NCBI RefSeq assembly: GCF_013520985.1
Contig: NZ_JACDTY010000024.1
Coordinates: 1-64,000, forward strand
Reading direction: 5' to 3'
Length of the DNA stretch: 64,000 bases
Source: Mesorhizobium neociceri
Lineage (GTDB): Bacteria > Pseudomonadota > Alphaproteobacteria > Rhizobiales > Rhizobiaceae
Positions 45,153 to 53,618 of the stretch are shown here, piece after piece (positions within the stretch are counted from its first letter, which is position 1; the number at the start of each line of letters is the position of its first letter). The notes beneath the pieces are model-generated. The model was not told the origin of the DNA and made no database searches. It saw only the letters and a program-made list of their open reading frames with translations. Made by a program: the position numbers and the translations under genes.

Positions 45153-45920
45153 TCATCGCGCCAGCCAGCCGCCGTCGACCGGAACCACCGCGCCATGCAT
45201 ATAGTCCGACGCCGGCGCCAGCAGGAACACGGCGGCGTCGCCAATGTCTTCCGGCCCGCCCCAGCGGCCGGCCGGGATACGCGCCAGTATGGCGGCGCTG
45301 CGGTCGGGATCGGCCCGCAACGCCTCGGTGTTGTTGGTTTCGATATAACCGGGCGCAATGGCGTTGACGTTGATGCCCTTTGCCGCCCATTCGCACGCGA
45401 GCAGCCTTGTGACGCCGAGAGCGCCATGCTTCGACGCGGTGTAGGAGGCGACGCGGATGCCGCCCTGGAAACTCAGCACCGAGGCGATGTTGACGATCTT
45501 GCCGCGCCGGCGCGGCTCTGCCAGAACGTGTCTGGCGAAGCTCTGGCTGAGGAAGAACAGCGTCTTCAGATTGACGTCGATGACGTCGTCCCAGTCGGCC
45601 TCGGAGAAGTCGACCGCGTCGGCGCGCCGGATGATGCCGGCATTGTTGACCAGCCCATCGATTGGCCCTGTCTGTTCCCAGACCTGGTCGAGCATGGCCT
45701 TGGCGGCGGCATGATCGGCGAGATCGCACCGTACGGCCTTGAACTGCCCGCCGGCCTCGCTGACCTTTTGTTGCGTGTCGTCCATCGCCGAGCGGCCGAC
45801 GCCGACCACAATGCCGCCGGCGCGCGCGATCGAGACGGCGATGCCCTGGCCGATGCCGGTATTGGCGCCGGTGACCAGGATGCGTTTGCCGGCCAGGTTG
45901 AAAGCGGAAGGGCCGCTCAA
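45153..45920 (-). CDS. kduD: 2-dehydro-3-deoxy-D-gluconate 5-dehydrogenase
   Basis: The 255-residue SDR reduces 2,5-diketo-3-deoxygluconate to 2-keto-3-deoxygluconate (KDG) with NADH, in uronate catabolism. Motifs are TGANTGIGQG (residues about 18-27), NNAGIIRR, the catalytic Ser in VNIASVL, and YTASKHG. The end VPVDGGWLAR is typical of KduD. It overlaps the kduI stop as ATGA, so the two are translated together; the cupin follows. Confidence 0.92.
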   Translation of the reverse strand: MSGPSAFNLAGKRILVTGANTGIGQGIAVSIARAGGIVVGVGRSAMDDTQQKVSEAGGQFKAVRCDLADHAAAKAMLDQVWEQTGPIDGLVNNAGIIRRADAVDFSEADWDDVIDVNLKTLFFLSQSFARHVLAEPRRRGKIVNIASVLSFQGGIRVASYTASKHGALGVTRLLACEWAAKGINVNAIAPGYIETNNTEALRADPDRSAAILARIPAGRWGGPEDIGDAAVFLLAPASDYMHGAVVPVDGGWLAR

Positions 45921-46774
45921 CGCAGTTCGCCCAGCGGCACCGGGTCGACATCGGTATAGTCGACATTGTCGCCGGCCATCGCCCAGATGAAGGCGTAGTT
46001 GGAGGTGCCGGCGCCCGAATGGATCGACCAGCCCGGCGACAGCACCGCCTCTTCATTGGCCATCACCAGATGACGGGTTTCGTCCGGCTCGCCCATGAAA
46101 TGGAAGACGCGCGCCGTTTCGGCCAAGTCGAAATAGAGATAGGCCTCCATGCGTCGGTCATGCACATGGCAAGGGATGGTGTTCCACACCGAGCCCGCCG
46201 CCAGTTGGGTCATGCCGACCACCAGCTGGCAGGTCTTGACGCCATCGGCATGGATGAACTGGAAGATCGAGCGTTCGTTGCAGGTCTCCTTGCTGCCGAG
46301 ATCGAGACGCTTGGCATCGCCGATGCGGATCAGCCGGGTCGGATACGTATGATGCGCGGGTGCGCTGAGCAGATAGAACTTGGCCGGGACATCTTTGTTC
46401 GCAGACGTGAACGACACATCGGTGCTGCCCATGCCGAGATAGAGCATGTCGCGCGCCTGCAATGGATGAGTCTCGCCATTTGCCGTCACCGAGCCCGTGC
46501 CGCCAATGTTGACGATGATCAGCTCGCGGCGGTCGAGAAAATTCTTGGTCCCCGTCGGCTTGATCGCTTCCAGCGGCAGCGGTTCCGCCACCGGCACGGC
46601 GCCGCCGACGATCATGCGGTCATAATGGGTGTAGGTCAGACTGACGCGTCCTGGCTGGAACAGGTCGTCAATATGGAAATTGTGCCGCAGTTCGTCGGTG
46701 CCCATGGAGGCCGCGGCGACGGGGTCGATGGCGAAACGCGAGGTAAAATCGGTATGCGGGTGACTTTGAGTCAT
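45917..46774 (-). CDS. kduI: 5-dehydro-4-deoxy-D-glucuronate isomerase
   Basis: The 285-residue cupin-type isomerase converts 4-deoxy-L-threo-5-hexosulose uronate to 2,5-diketo-3-deoxygluconate. Recognisable segments are MYLGMGSTDVSF-like (LYLGMGSTDVSF), WNTIPCHVHDRRMEAYLYFDL with metal-binding His, and HSGAGTSNYAFIWAMAGDN. It begins MTQSHPHTDFTSRFAIDP. Together with kduD and the KdgF-like cupin it forms the lower uronate branch. It overlaps kduD by 4 bp and follows the GntR gene by 20 bp. Confidence 0.95.
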   Translation of the reverse strand: MTQSHPHTDFTSRFAIDPVAAASMGTDELRHNFHIDDLFQPGRVSLTYTHYDRMIVGGAVPVAEPLPLEAIKPTGTKNFLDRRELIIVNIGGTGSVTANGETHPLQARDMLYLGMGSTDVSFTSANKDVPAKFYLLSAPAHHTYPTRLIRIGDAKRLDLGSKETCNERSIFQFIHADGVKTCQLVVGMTQLAAGSVWNTIPCHVHDRRMEAYLYFDLAETARVFHFMGEPDETRHLVMANEEAVLSPGWSIHSGAGTSNYAFIWAMAGDNVDYTDVDPVPLGELR

Positions 46775-46794
46775 TGCTGCTCCAGCTGAAATGG

Positions 46795-47571
46795 TTATTC
46801 GGTTTCCGAGGCCCTGACCGAGTCGGCATAAAACACCTGGCGGGCGTGCAGGCGCTCGCGATAGCGCTGCTGGCTGGCGGTGAGATGGGCGCGCATCGCC
46901 TCGCGCGCGGCTTCGGCGTCGCCTGACGTGATCGCATTCAGGATCACCAGATGCTCGCGCTGCAGACCGCGCTGATAGCTGTCGGACTGCACCAGTTCGG
47001 TCGACCAGGGCGAGGTGACGTCGCAGGGAATGGCGCGGCGTCCCAGCACGTCGAGCATCTCGACATAGAACGGGTTGTTGGTGGCGCTGGCGATGGCCCG
47101 GTGGAAGGCGAGATCGGCCGGACCGGTCGGCTCGCTGTTGAGCAGTAGCCGTTCGAACTCGAAGAAGGCTTCCTGGATCGCCGCTTCCTGCGCCGCGTTG
47201 CGGCGGATGGCGGCGAGCCCGGCCGATTCGATCTCGACCGCCAAGCGCACTTCGAGCACGTTGAGCGCGATCGAATCCTTGCTGCCCATGTCGGCGGCGA
47301 GCGCACCGAACATCGTCGAGATGTGTTCGGTGACGAACACGCCGGCGCCCTGGCGCGCCTCGACCAGGCCGTCGGCGGCGAGCTTGGCCAACGCTTCGCG
47401 GATGACGGTGCGGCTGACGCCGAAGGTCTCGGTCAACTGGCCCTCGGTCGGCAATTTGTGGCCAGGCAGGATGTCGCCCGCCTGCAGCTGCTTGCGGATC
47501 GCCGCGACAACGGTCTCCGACAGTTTGGGCTTTCTCTCGACTCTCAGATCAACAGCGCTATCCGATGCCAT
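46795..47571 (-). CDS. GntR-family regulator (FadR/UxuR type)
   Basis: The 258-residue regulator has an N-terminal winged helix-turn-helix (residues about 14-85; LPTEGQLTETFGVSRTVIREALAKLAADGLV) and a helical FCD ligand domain with metal-binding residues (about 100-235). The best start is ATG 47571, preceded by GGAGGTGATC; GTG 47577 is possible. It sits inside the uronate operon, so it is autoregulated. The likely effector is a hexuronate or an intermediate such as fructuronate. The inverted repeat at 51948-51982 is its probable operator. Confidence 0.92.
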   Translation of the reverse strand: MASDSAVDLRVERKPKLSETVVAAIRKQLQAGDILPGHKLPTEGQLTETFGVSRTVIREALAKLAADGLVEARQGAGVFVTEHISTMFGALAADMGSKDSIALNVLEVRLAVEIESAGLAAIRRNAAQEAAIQEAFFEFERLLLNSEPTGPADLAFHRAIASATNNPFYVEMLDVLGRRAIPCDVTSPWSTELVQSDSYQRGLQREHLVILNAITSGDAEAAREAMRAHLTASQQRYRERLHARQVFYADSVRASETE

Positions 47572-47611
47572 GATCACCTCCTGGTGGAAAACCCTTAGTG
47601 GAACAGGCCCC

Positions 47612-48892
47612 TTAGTGGAAAAGACTTGGCAGCCACAATGATATTTCCGGTATGTAAGTGACCAGCATCAACACCGCGAAGGCCGCGCCGTAGAATGGCC
47701 AAATGGAGCGCATTGCCGTCCAGATCGGGATGCGGCCGATGGCGCAGCTGACGAACAGCACAGCACCGACCGGCGGCGTGCACAGGCCAATGCCGAGATT
47801 AAGGATCAGGATGACGCCGAAATGCACGGGATCGACGCCATAGGCCATGACCACCGGCAGGAAGATCGGCGTGGTGATGATGATCAGCGGCGACATGTCC
47901 ATGAACGTACCGAGGATGAGCAGCACGACGTTGATCAAAAGCAGGATGACCAGCTTGTTGTCCGACACCGATTGCAGGAAGGCGACGAGCGCTGCCGGCA
48001 CCTTGAGATAGGCGAGCAGCCAGCCGAATGCGGCCGCGCAACCGATGATCATCAACACCATCGCCGTCGTACGCACGGCCGCCGTGGTTGCGGCAACGAA
48101 GTCGTTCCAGCTCATCGAACGATAGATGATCAGCGTCACCAGGAAGGCATAGACGATGGCGATGCAGGAGCTTTCGGTGGCGGTGAAGATGCCGGAGCGC
48201 ACGCCGCCGAAGATGATCGCGATCAGAACCAGGCCGGGTATAGCGGCGACGAGCAGCTGCAGCGCCCTGCCGAAGCCTGCGAAGGGTTCGGTCGGATAGC
48301 CGCGGCAGCTGGCGACCCAATAGGCGGTGATCATCAGCGACAGCGCCAGCAGCAGGCCTGGAATGACGCCGGCGGTGAACAGGTCGGCGATCGAGATGCG
48401 GCCGCCCGCCGAGATCGAATAGATGATCATGTTGTGCGACGGCGGGATGAGCAGCGCGATGATGGCGCCGACCGAAGTGATGTTGACGGCATAGTCGATG
48501 CCGTAGCCGCGCGCTTTCATCTGCGGGATCATCAGTCCGCCGACCGCGGACGCGTCGGCCACGGCCGAGCCGGAAATGCCGCCGAACATGGTGGAGGCCG
48601 CGATGTTGACCTGGCCGAGGCCGCCGCGCAGATGCCCGACCAGCGAGCCGGCCAGCGCCACCAGGCGGGCGGCAATGCCGCCGCGCACCATCAGGTCGCC
48701 GGCAAAGATGAAGAACGGAATGGCCATCAGCGAAAACACGCTGACGCCGGAATTCAGTCGTTGGAAGACGACCACCGGCGGCAAGCCGAGCACGATGATT
48801 GTTGCGAAGCTGGCGACGCCGAGGCAGAACGCGATCGGCGTGCCGATGATCAGCAGGAAAACGAAGACGCCGAACAGAACCATCAGTGCCAT
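47612..48892 (-). CDS. TRAP transporter large permease (DctM family)
   Basis: The 426-residue protein has about 12 transmembrane segments, the main translocation subunit of a tripartite ATP-independent periplasmic transporter. The conserved pieces are FGGISGSAVADASAVGGLMIPQM and the PPSHNMIIYS segment. It couples sodium gradient to uptake of the acid delivered by the binding protein. It overlaps the small permease gene by one base as TAATG and is followed by the GntR regulator. The context says the substrate is a hexuronate. Confidence 0.94.
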   Translation of the reverse strand: MALMVLFGVFVFLLIIGTPIAFCLGVASFATIIVLGLPPVVVFQRLNSGVSVFSLMAIPFFIFAGDLMVRGGIAARLVALAGSLVGHLRGGLGQVNIAASTMFGGISGSAVADASAVGGLMIPQMKARGYGIDYAVNITSVGAIIALLIPPSHNMIIYSISAGGRISIADLFTAGVIPGLLLALSLMITAYWVASCRGYPTEPFAGFGRALQLLVAAIPGLVLIAIIFGGVRSGIFTATESSCIAIVYAFLVTLIIYRSMSWNDFVAATTAAVRTTAMVLMIIGCAAAFGWLLAYLKVPAALVAFLQSVSDNKLVILLLINVVLLILGTFMDMSPLIIITTPIFLPVVMAYGVDPVHFGVILILNLGIGLCTPPVGAVLFVSCAIGRIPIWTAMRSIWPFYGAAFAVLMLVTYIPEISLWLPSLFH

Positions 48893-49479
48893 TAAAGACC
48901 CTCCTCGCCCGTGGCGTACTGGTCGGCATCGACAGGCAGGCCGGCAAATCGCCCGGCCAGCCGCTCGAGCGAAAACAGACAGACAAGTGCGCCGCCCAGG
49001 ATGACCGGCAGGAAGCTGACGCCACCGGGCAGCATGAGCGACGGCATCACCGTGTTCCAGGTCAGCCTTGTCAGCTGAATGCCGTAAATGATCATGCCGG
49101 CGCCGAAAGCCAGCACGACGATGTCCGAGATGCTGCGCAACACCGCCTTGGCCGAAGGCGGCAGAAAATAGAGCAGTACGTCGAAGCCGAGATGGGTGCG
49201 CTCACGCACGCCGACCGCAGCCCCCAGAAAAATGAACCAGCCCATCAAAAGGACCGAGAAAGCCTCGGTCCAGCTCGGCGAACGGTTGAGAACATAGCGC
49301 GAGAACACCTGCCAGAAGATAATGACCGTCATCAGCGTAAGACCCGCGCCGCTGACCCACAGTGCCAGCCGGGCGAGGCCCGCCAGCATGCGCTCGACGC
49401 TCAGCCAGAAGGTGTTCAGCTGCCTGGGAGGTGGCGCGGATTGAGCCGCGCCACCCGATGTCTCGTCCGTTCTGGTCAT
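48892..49479 (-). CDS. TRAP transporter small permease (DctQ family)
   Basis: The 195-residue protein has four predicted transmembrane helices (about residues 38-60, 75-95, 115-135, 155-175) and the DctQ-style segment EAFSVLLMGWFIFLGAAVGVRERTHLGFD. It supports the large permease. It overlaps the binding protein gene upstream as ATGA and the large permease downstream as TAATG, so the transporter subunits are made together. Confidence 0.92.
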   Translation of the reverse strand: MTRTDETSGGAAQSAPPPRQLNTFWLSVERMLAGLARLALWVSGAGLTLMTVIIFWQVFSRYVLNRSPSWTEAFSVLLMGWFIFLGAAVGVRERTHLGFDVLLYFLPPSAKAVLRSISDIVVLAFGAGMIIYGIQLTRLTWNTVMPSLMLPGGVSFLPVILGGALVCLFSLERLAGRFAGLPVDADQYATGEEGL

Positions 49480-50453
49480 TTCGTGGCCTGGATGCGGGCG
49501 GCGAGGTCCTTGAGTTCCGGCGTCGACAGATACTTGTCATAGACCGGCTTCATGGCGTCGATCAGCGGCTGCTTGTCGATCTCGCTGACCTTGACACTGG
49601 CCTTCTCGACGATGTCGCGCGACTTCTTCTCCTGCGCGTCCCAAAGCTCACGCATCTTGACGACGCTGTCCTTGGCCGCCTGGCGCACGATCGCCTGGTC
49701 TTCCGGCGTCAGCTTGTCCCAGCTCGCCTTCGACATCACCAGCACTTCCGGCACGATCTGGTGCTGGTCCATCGTGTAGTGCTTGGCGACTTCATAATGC
49801 TTGGCGGATTCGAAGCTCGGCCAGTTGTTCTCGGCGCCGTCGATGACGCCGGTCTGCAAGGCCGAGTAGACCTCACCATAGGCCATTGGCGTCGCATTGG
49901 CGCCGAGCGCATTGACCATGTCGACGAACACGTCGGATTGGATGACGCGGAACTTCATGCCCTTCATGTCGGCCATCGAGGTGATGTCCTTCTTGGTGTT
50001 GTAGAAGGAGCGGGCGCCGGAATCGTAGAAGGCAAGGCCGACGAGATTGTGCGGCTCGAAAGCCTTCAGGATCTCGTCGCCGATCGGCCCGTCCATGACA
50101 TGGCGCATATGTTCGACGGAGCGGAACATGTATGGCAGCGACGGCACAGCGGTCTCCGGCACGATGCCGTTGAACGGTCCCATCGAAACGCGGTTCAAAT
50201 CGATGACGCCGGTCTGCGTCTGTTCGATCGTGTCCTTTTCCTCGCCGAGCTGCGCCGAGTGATAGACCTCGACGGAGTAGCGGCCCGCGGTACGCTCCTT
50301 GATCAGCTCACCCATATATTTGACCGCCTCGACGGTCGGGTAGCCATCGGGGTGGGTGTCCGACGAGCGCAGGACCGTTTGCGCGGCAGCCGATCCAATC
50401 ATCAAAGTGCCGATGGCGAATGTCGCCGCCATCAATTTCGAAAAATGCAACAT
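49476..50453 (-). CDS. TRAP substrate-binding protein (DctP family)
   Basis: The 325-residue protein has a signal peptide (about 1-24, ASAAA region) and the DctP-type core: DTHPDGYPTVEAVKYMGEL at the N terminus, YGEVYSALQTGVIDGAENNWPSF (the carboxylate-contact region) and WDKLTPEDQAIVRQAAKDS. It binds the acid in the periplasm and delivers it to the DctQM permease. The uronate context suggests glucuronate or galacturonate. It starts about 40 bp after the uxaC stop. Confidence 0.93.
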   Translation of the reverse strand: MLHFSKLMAATFAIGTLMIGSAAAQTVLRSSDTHPDGYPTVEAVKYMGELIKERTAGRYSVEVYHSAQLGEEKDTIEQTQTGVIDLNRVSMGPFNGIVPETAVPSLPYMFRSVEHMRHVMDGPIGDEILKAFEPHNLVGLAFYDSGARSFYNTKKDITSMADMKGMKFRVIQSDVFVDMVNALGANATPMAYGEVYSALQTGVIDGAENNWPSFESAKHYEVAKHYTMDQHQIVPEVLVMSKASWDKLTPEDQAIVRQAAKDSVVKMRELWDAQEKKSRDIVEKASVKVSEIDKQPLIDAMKPVYDKYLSTPELKDLAARIQATK

Positions 50454-50491
50454 GACTGTCTTCCTCCCTTTTAAAAATCAGGGCGCCCGGC

Positions 50492-51901
50492 TCAGAGCCG
50501 GTACGCCTTCTTGGCAAGCGTGTAGGCAAGCTCCCGCGCCAGTTCACGCGCCTCGTCTTCGCGTAGCCGGTGCTCGGCGACGAGGCGGGCGAGAAAGGCA
50601 CAGTCGACCCGCCGCGCCACATCGTGGCGGGCCGGTATCGATGGAAAGGCGCGGGTGTCGTCATTGAAGCCGACGGTGTTGTAGAAGCCGGCGGTCTCGG
50701 TGGTCATCTCGCGGAAGCGGCGCATGCCTTCCGGGCTGTCGTGGAACCACCAGGCCGGCCCGAGCTTCAGCGCCGGATAGACGCCGGCAAGCGGCGCCAG
50801 TTCGCGCGCGTAGCTGGTCTCGTCGAGCGTGAACAGGATGACGGTCAGGTCGCGCTCCAGCCCGACACAGTCGAGCAAGGGTTTGAGCGCCGCCGCATAG
50901 TCGGTGCGGGTCGGGATATCGAAGCCCTTGTCGCGGCCGAACTTCTGGAAAATTTCAGGCGAATGGTTGCGCCATGAGCCGGGATGGATCTGCATCACCA
51001 GACCGTCATCGCGGCTCATCTTGGCCATTTCGGTCAGCATCTGGGCGCGAAACAGTTTGCGCTCACGCTCGTCGTCGGAGCCGCGGCGGATGCGGTTGAA
51101 CAGCTCTTCTGCCGCCGCGTCGGAAAGATTGGCGGTCTCGGCCGTCGGATGGCCGTGGTCGGACGAGGTTGCTCCGAAGCTTTTGAAGAAAGCGCGGCGC
51201 TGGCGGTGCGCGTCGAGATAGCCGGCCCATGTGCCGGTGTCGCAGCCGCTGATCTCGCCGAGACGATCGAGATTGGCCAAGAATCCTTCGAAGTCGGGAT
51301 CGACGACGGCATCCGGCCGATAGGCGGTGACCACACGGCCCTGCCAGCCGCTGTCGCGGATCGTCTTGTGCCACTGGAGATCGTCGAGCGCGCCCTCGGT
51401 CGTCGCGATGACCTCGATGTTGAAGCGCTCGAACAGCGCCCGTGGGCGATAATCGTCGCGCTGCAACAGCGTCGCGATGGTGTCGTAGTGGCGGTCGGCG
51501 GTTGTGGCGTTGAGCGGCTCGTCGATGCCGAACAGATGCTCGAGCACATGGTCGAGCCACAGCCGCGTCGGCGTGCCGCGGAAGAGGTAATAGTGCTCGG
51601 CAAAGCGCCGCCAGATCGCTCTGGGGTCGGTCTCGACCGGCGAGCCGTCCAGGGTCGACACGCCGAGATCCTCCAGCCGGACGCCCTGGCTGAACAGCAT
51701 GCGGAAAATGTAGTGGTCGGGCACGACCAGCAATTGCGCCGGATCAGGAAACGGCTCGTTGAGCGCATACCAGCGCGGATCGGTGTGACCGTGCGGGCTG
51801 ACGATGGGCAAATCCTTGACCCCGGCATAGAGATCGCGCGCGATCGAAAGCGCGCCCCCTTCGGCGGCAAAAAGCAGATCCGGATCGGTCAATCCTGCCA
51901 C
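50492..51901 (-). CDS. uxaC: Glucuronate isomerase
   Basis: The 469-residue enzyme interconverts D-glucuronate and D-fructuronate (and galacturonate and tagaturonate). It belongs to the amidohydrolase-like UxaC family: IVSPHGHTDPRW (metal-binding His), HYYLFRGTPTRLWLD, and HPGSWRNHSPEI. I place the start at GTG 51901 because GGGAGGAA sits just upstream; the longer frame to 52003 begins inside the divergent control region. It is the first gene of the uronate operon. The operator palindrome lies just upstream, between this gene and uxuB. Confidence 0.93.
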   Translation of the reverse strand: MAGLTDPDLLFAAEGGALSIARDLYAGVKDLPIVSPHGHTDPRWYALNEPFPDPAQLLVVPDHYIFRMLFSQGVRLEDLGVSTLDGSPVETDPRAIWRRFAEHYYLFRGTPTRLWLDHVLEHLFGIDEPLNATTADRHYDTIATLLQRDDYRPRALFERFNIEVIATTEGALDDLQWHKTIRDSGWQGRVVTAYRPDAVVDPDFEGFLANLDRLGEISGCDTGTWAGYLDAHRQRRAFFKSFGATSSDHGHPTAETANLSDAAAEELFNRIRRGSDDERERKLFRAQMLTEMAKMSRDDGLVMQIHPGSWRNHSPEIFQKFGRDKGFDIPTRTDYAAALKPLLDCVGLERDLTVILFTLDETSYARELAPLAGVYPALKLGPAWWFHDSPEGMRRFREMTTETAGFYNTVGFNDDTRAFPSIPARHDVARRVDCAFLARLVAEHRLREDEARELARELAYTLAKKAYRL

Positions 51902-51947
51902 GTCGTTCCTCCCAAGGGCGATATCGGTAGAATTGGAAAGAAGTAAT

Positions 51948-51982
51948 GTCAACATACAAAAATTGGATTGTTGTATGATGAC
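51948..51982. promoter_or_regulatory. Inverted-repeat operator candidate of the uronate module
   Basis: GTCAACATACAA (51948-51959) and TTGTATGATGAC (51971-51982) form 12-bp half-sites that match at 11 of 12 positions after inversion, with centres about two helical turns apart. It lies between the divergent uxaC and uxuB starts. The size and symmetry fit a GntR/FadR-family dimer site, probably for the GntR regulator in this operon. Confidence 0.62.
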
Positions 51983-52086
51983 TTTTAGCCGACACCGGGT
52001 CATTGTGCGGCGGAAGAGCGGATGTTACGCCGCTAGCCTCCGGACCGAAGCCGAGCCCAACAAGCCAAGCCCGACAAAGCCAAATC

Positions 52087-53595
52087 ATGACAAGCAGACG
52101 CCTTTCGAACGACACGGTGCAATCCTTGCCAGCCTCGGTTGCGGTCCCGGCCTATGACCGCGTCGCGATCGCTCCAGGCATCGTCCATCTCGGCGTCGGT
52201 GCCTTCCACCGCGCCCATCAGGCAGCCTATGTCGATGACTGCCTGGCGGCCGGCGAGACCGGCTGGGGCATCATCGGCGTCTCCTTGCGCAGCCCAGACA
52301 CGCGCGATGCGCTGACGCCACAGGATGGGCTCTACACGCTGGCCGTGCGCGGCAGCGATGGTGAAGCGCTTCACATCATTGGCTCTATCCAGTCGATGCT
52401 GGTGGCGCCAGAAGACCCCGGCGCGGTGCTGGCCGCTCTGACCGATCCGCGCACCCGCATCGTCACCCTGACCATCACAGAAAAGGCCTATCTCAGGGCC
52501 GCCGACGGCAGCCTCGACGCGGCCCATCCCGATATCGTCCACGATCTCGCCAATCCCGGCTCGCCGAAGACCGCGCATGGATACCTGGCCGAGTCGCTGG
52601 CGCGACGCCGCGCCGCCGGCACGCCGCCCTTCACCGTGCTCTGCTGCGACAACCTGCCGGCCAACGGCGCCACGCTGCACCGGCTGCTGATCGGTTTTGC
52701 CAAATTGCGCGACGCCCACCCTGCCGCTTCAGGCGATGCCCCACTCGCCGGACATATCGCCGACGAGGTGGCTTTTCCCTCGAGCATGGTCGACCGCATC
52801 GTCCCGGCGACCACCGATGCCGACCGGGCGCGCATCGCGGTCGAGCTCGGCGTCGAGGACGCCTGGCCGGTGATGACCGAACCGTTCCGGCAATGGGTGA
52901 TCGAAGACACGTTCCCGGCCGGCCGCCCGGCCTGGGAAAAGTTCGGCGTCACCATGGTCGAGGATGTCAGGCCCTTCGAGGACATGAAGCTTCGGCTGCT
53001 CAACGGCGCCCATTCGGGTATCGCCTATCTCGGCCTGCTCAGCGGCCACGCCACCGTCGACCGCTCCTTCGCGGACCCTGCGATCCGTGAATTCGTCGAC
53101 CGGCTCTGGGCCGAGGCAATTCCGACCTTGCCTGGGGATGCCGGGCTCGACACGTCAGCCTATACGGCCGAACTTGCGGAGCGTTTCTCCAACACCGCAC
53201 TCGCCCACCGCACCGCGCAAATCGCCAATGACGGCAGCCAGAAACTGCCGCAACGCATTGTCGCTTCCGCCATCGAGCGCATCCAGGCCGGCCTGGTCCC
53301 GGAGCATCTGACGCTGGTGATCGCCGCCTGGATCGCGGCCTGCGAGGCACGCGGCAAGGACTTGCCGGAAGCCCACTTCACCGATCCGCTCGACGCCGCG
53401 CTGGCCGCGCTCGGCGAGCAGCCGATGCTGGAACGGGTGGCGGCTGTGTTCGATCTCGCCGGCTTCGCCAGCGGCAGGCCCGAGCGCCAGACGCTGATCG
53501 AACTGGTCGCCGCCCATCGTGTCCATATCCGGCAAGGCGGCATCGCGCTTGCGCTCTCAGCACTCGGCATACCGAAAAAGACCAAGTTAAGCTGA
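52087..53595 (+). CDS. uxuB: D-fructuronate reductase (mannitol dehydrogenase family)
   Basis: The 502-residue enzyme reduces D-fructuronate to D-mannonate with NADH. The mannitol dehydrogenase family signature is visible: GVGAFHRAHQAAYVDD near residue 35, CCDNLPANG, and the catalytic segment DMKLRLLNGAHSGIAYLG with the Lys and Asn-His pair. Other family members use mannitol or arabinitol; the uxaC neighbourhood supports fructuronate. ATG 52087 follows the operator region by about 100 bp. It ends 24 bp before the lepB stop. Confidence 0.88.
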   Translation: MTSRRLSNDTVQSLPASVAVPAYDRVAIAPGIVHLGVGAFHRAHQAAYVDDCLAAGETGWGIIGVSLRSPDTRDALTPQDGLYTLAVRGSDGEALHIIGSIQSMLVAPEDPGAVLAALTDPRTRIVTLTITEKAYLRAADGSLDAAHPDIVHDLANPGSPKTAHGYLAESLARRRAAGTPPFTVLCCDNLPANGATLHRLLIGFAKLRDAHPAASGDAPLAGHIADEVAFPSSMVDRIVPATTDADRARIAVELGVEDAWPVMTEPFRQWVIEDTFPAGRPAWEKFGVTMVEDVRPFEDMKLRLLNGAHSGIAYLGLLSGHATVDRSFADPAIREFVDRLWAEAIPTLPGDAGLDTSAYTAELAERFSNTALAHRTAQIANDGSQKLPQRIVASAIERIQAGLVPEHLTLVIAAWIAACEARGKDLPEAHFTDPLDAALAALGEQPMLERVAAVFDLAGFASGRPERQTLIELVAAHRVHIRQGGIALALSALGIPKKTKLS

Positions 53596-53618
53596 CGCCG
53601 GTTCCGGCCGCTTCAGGT

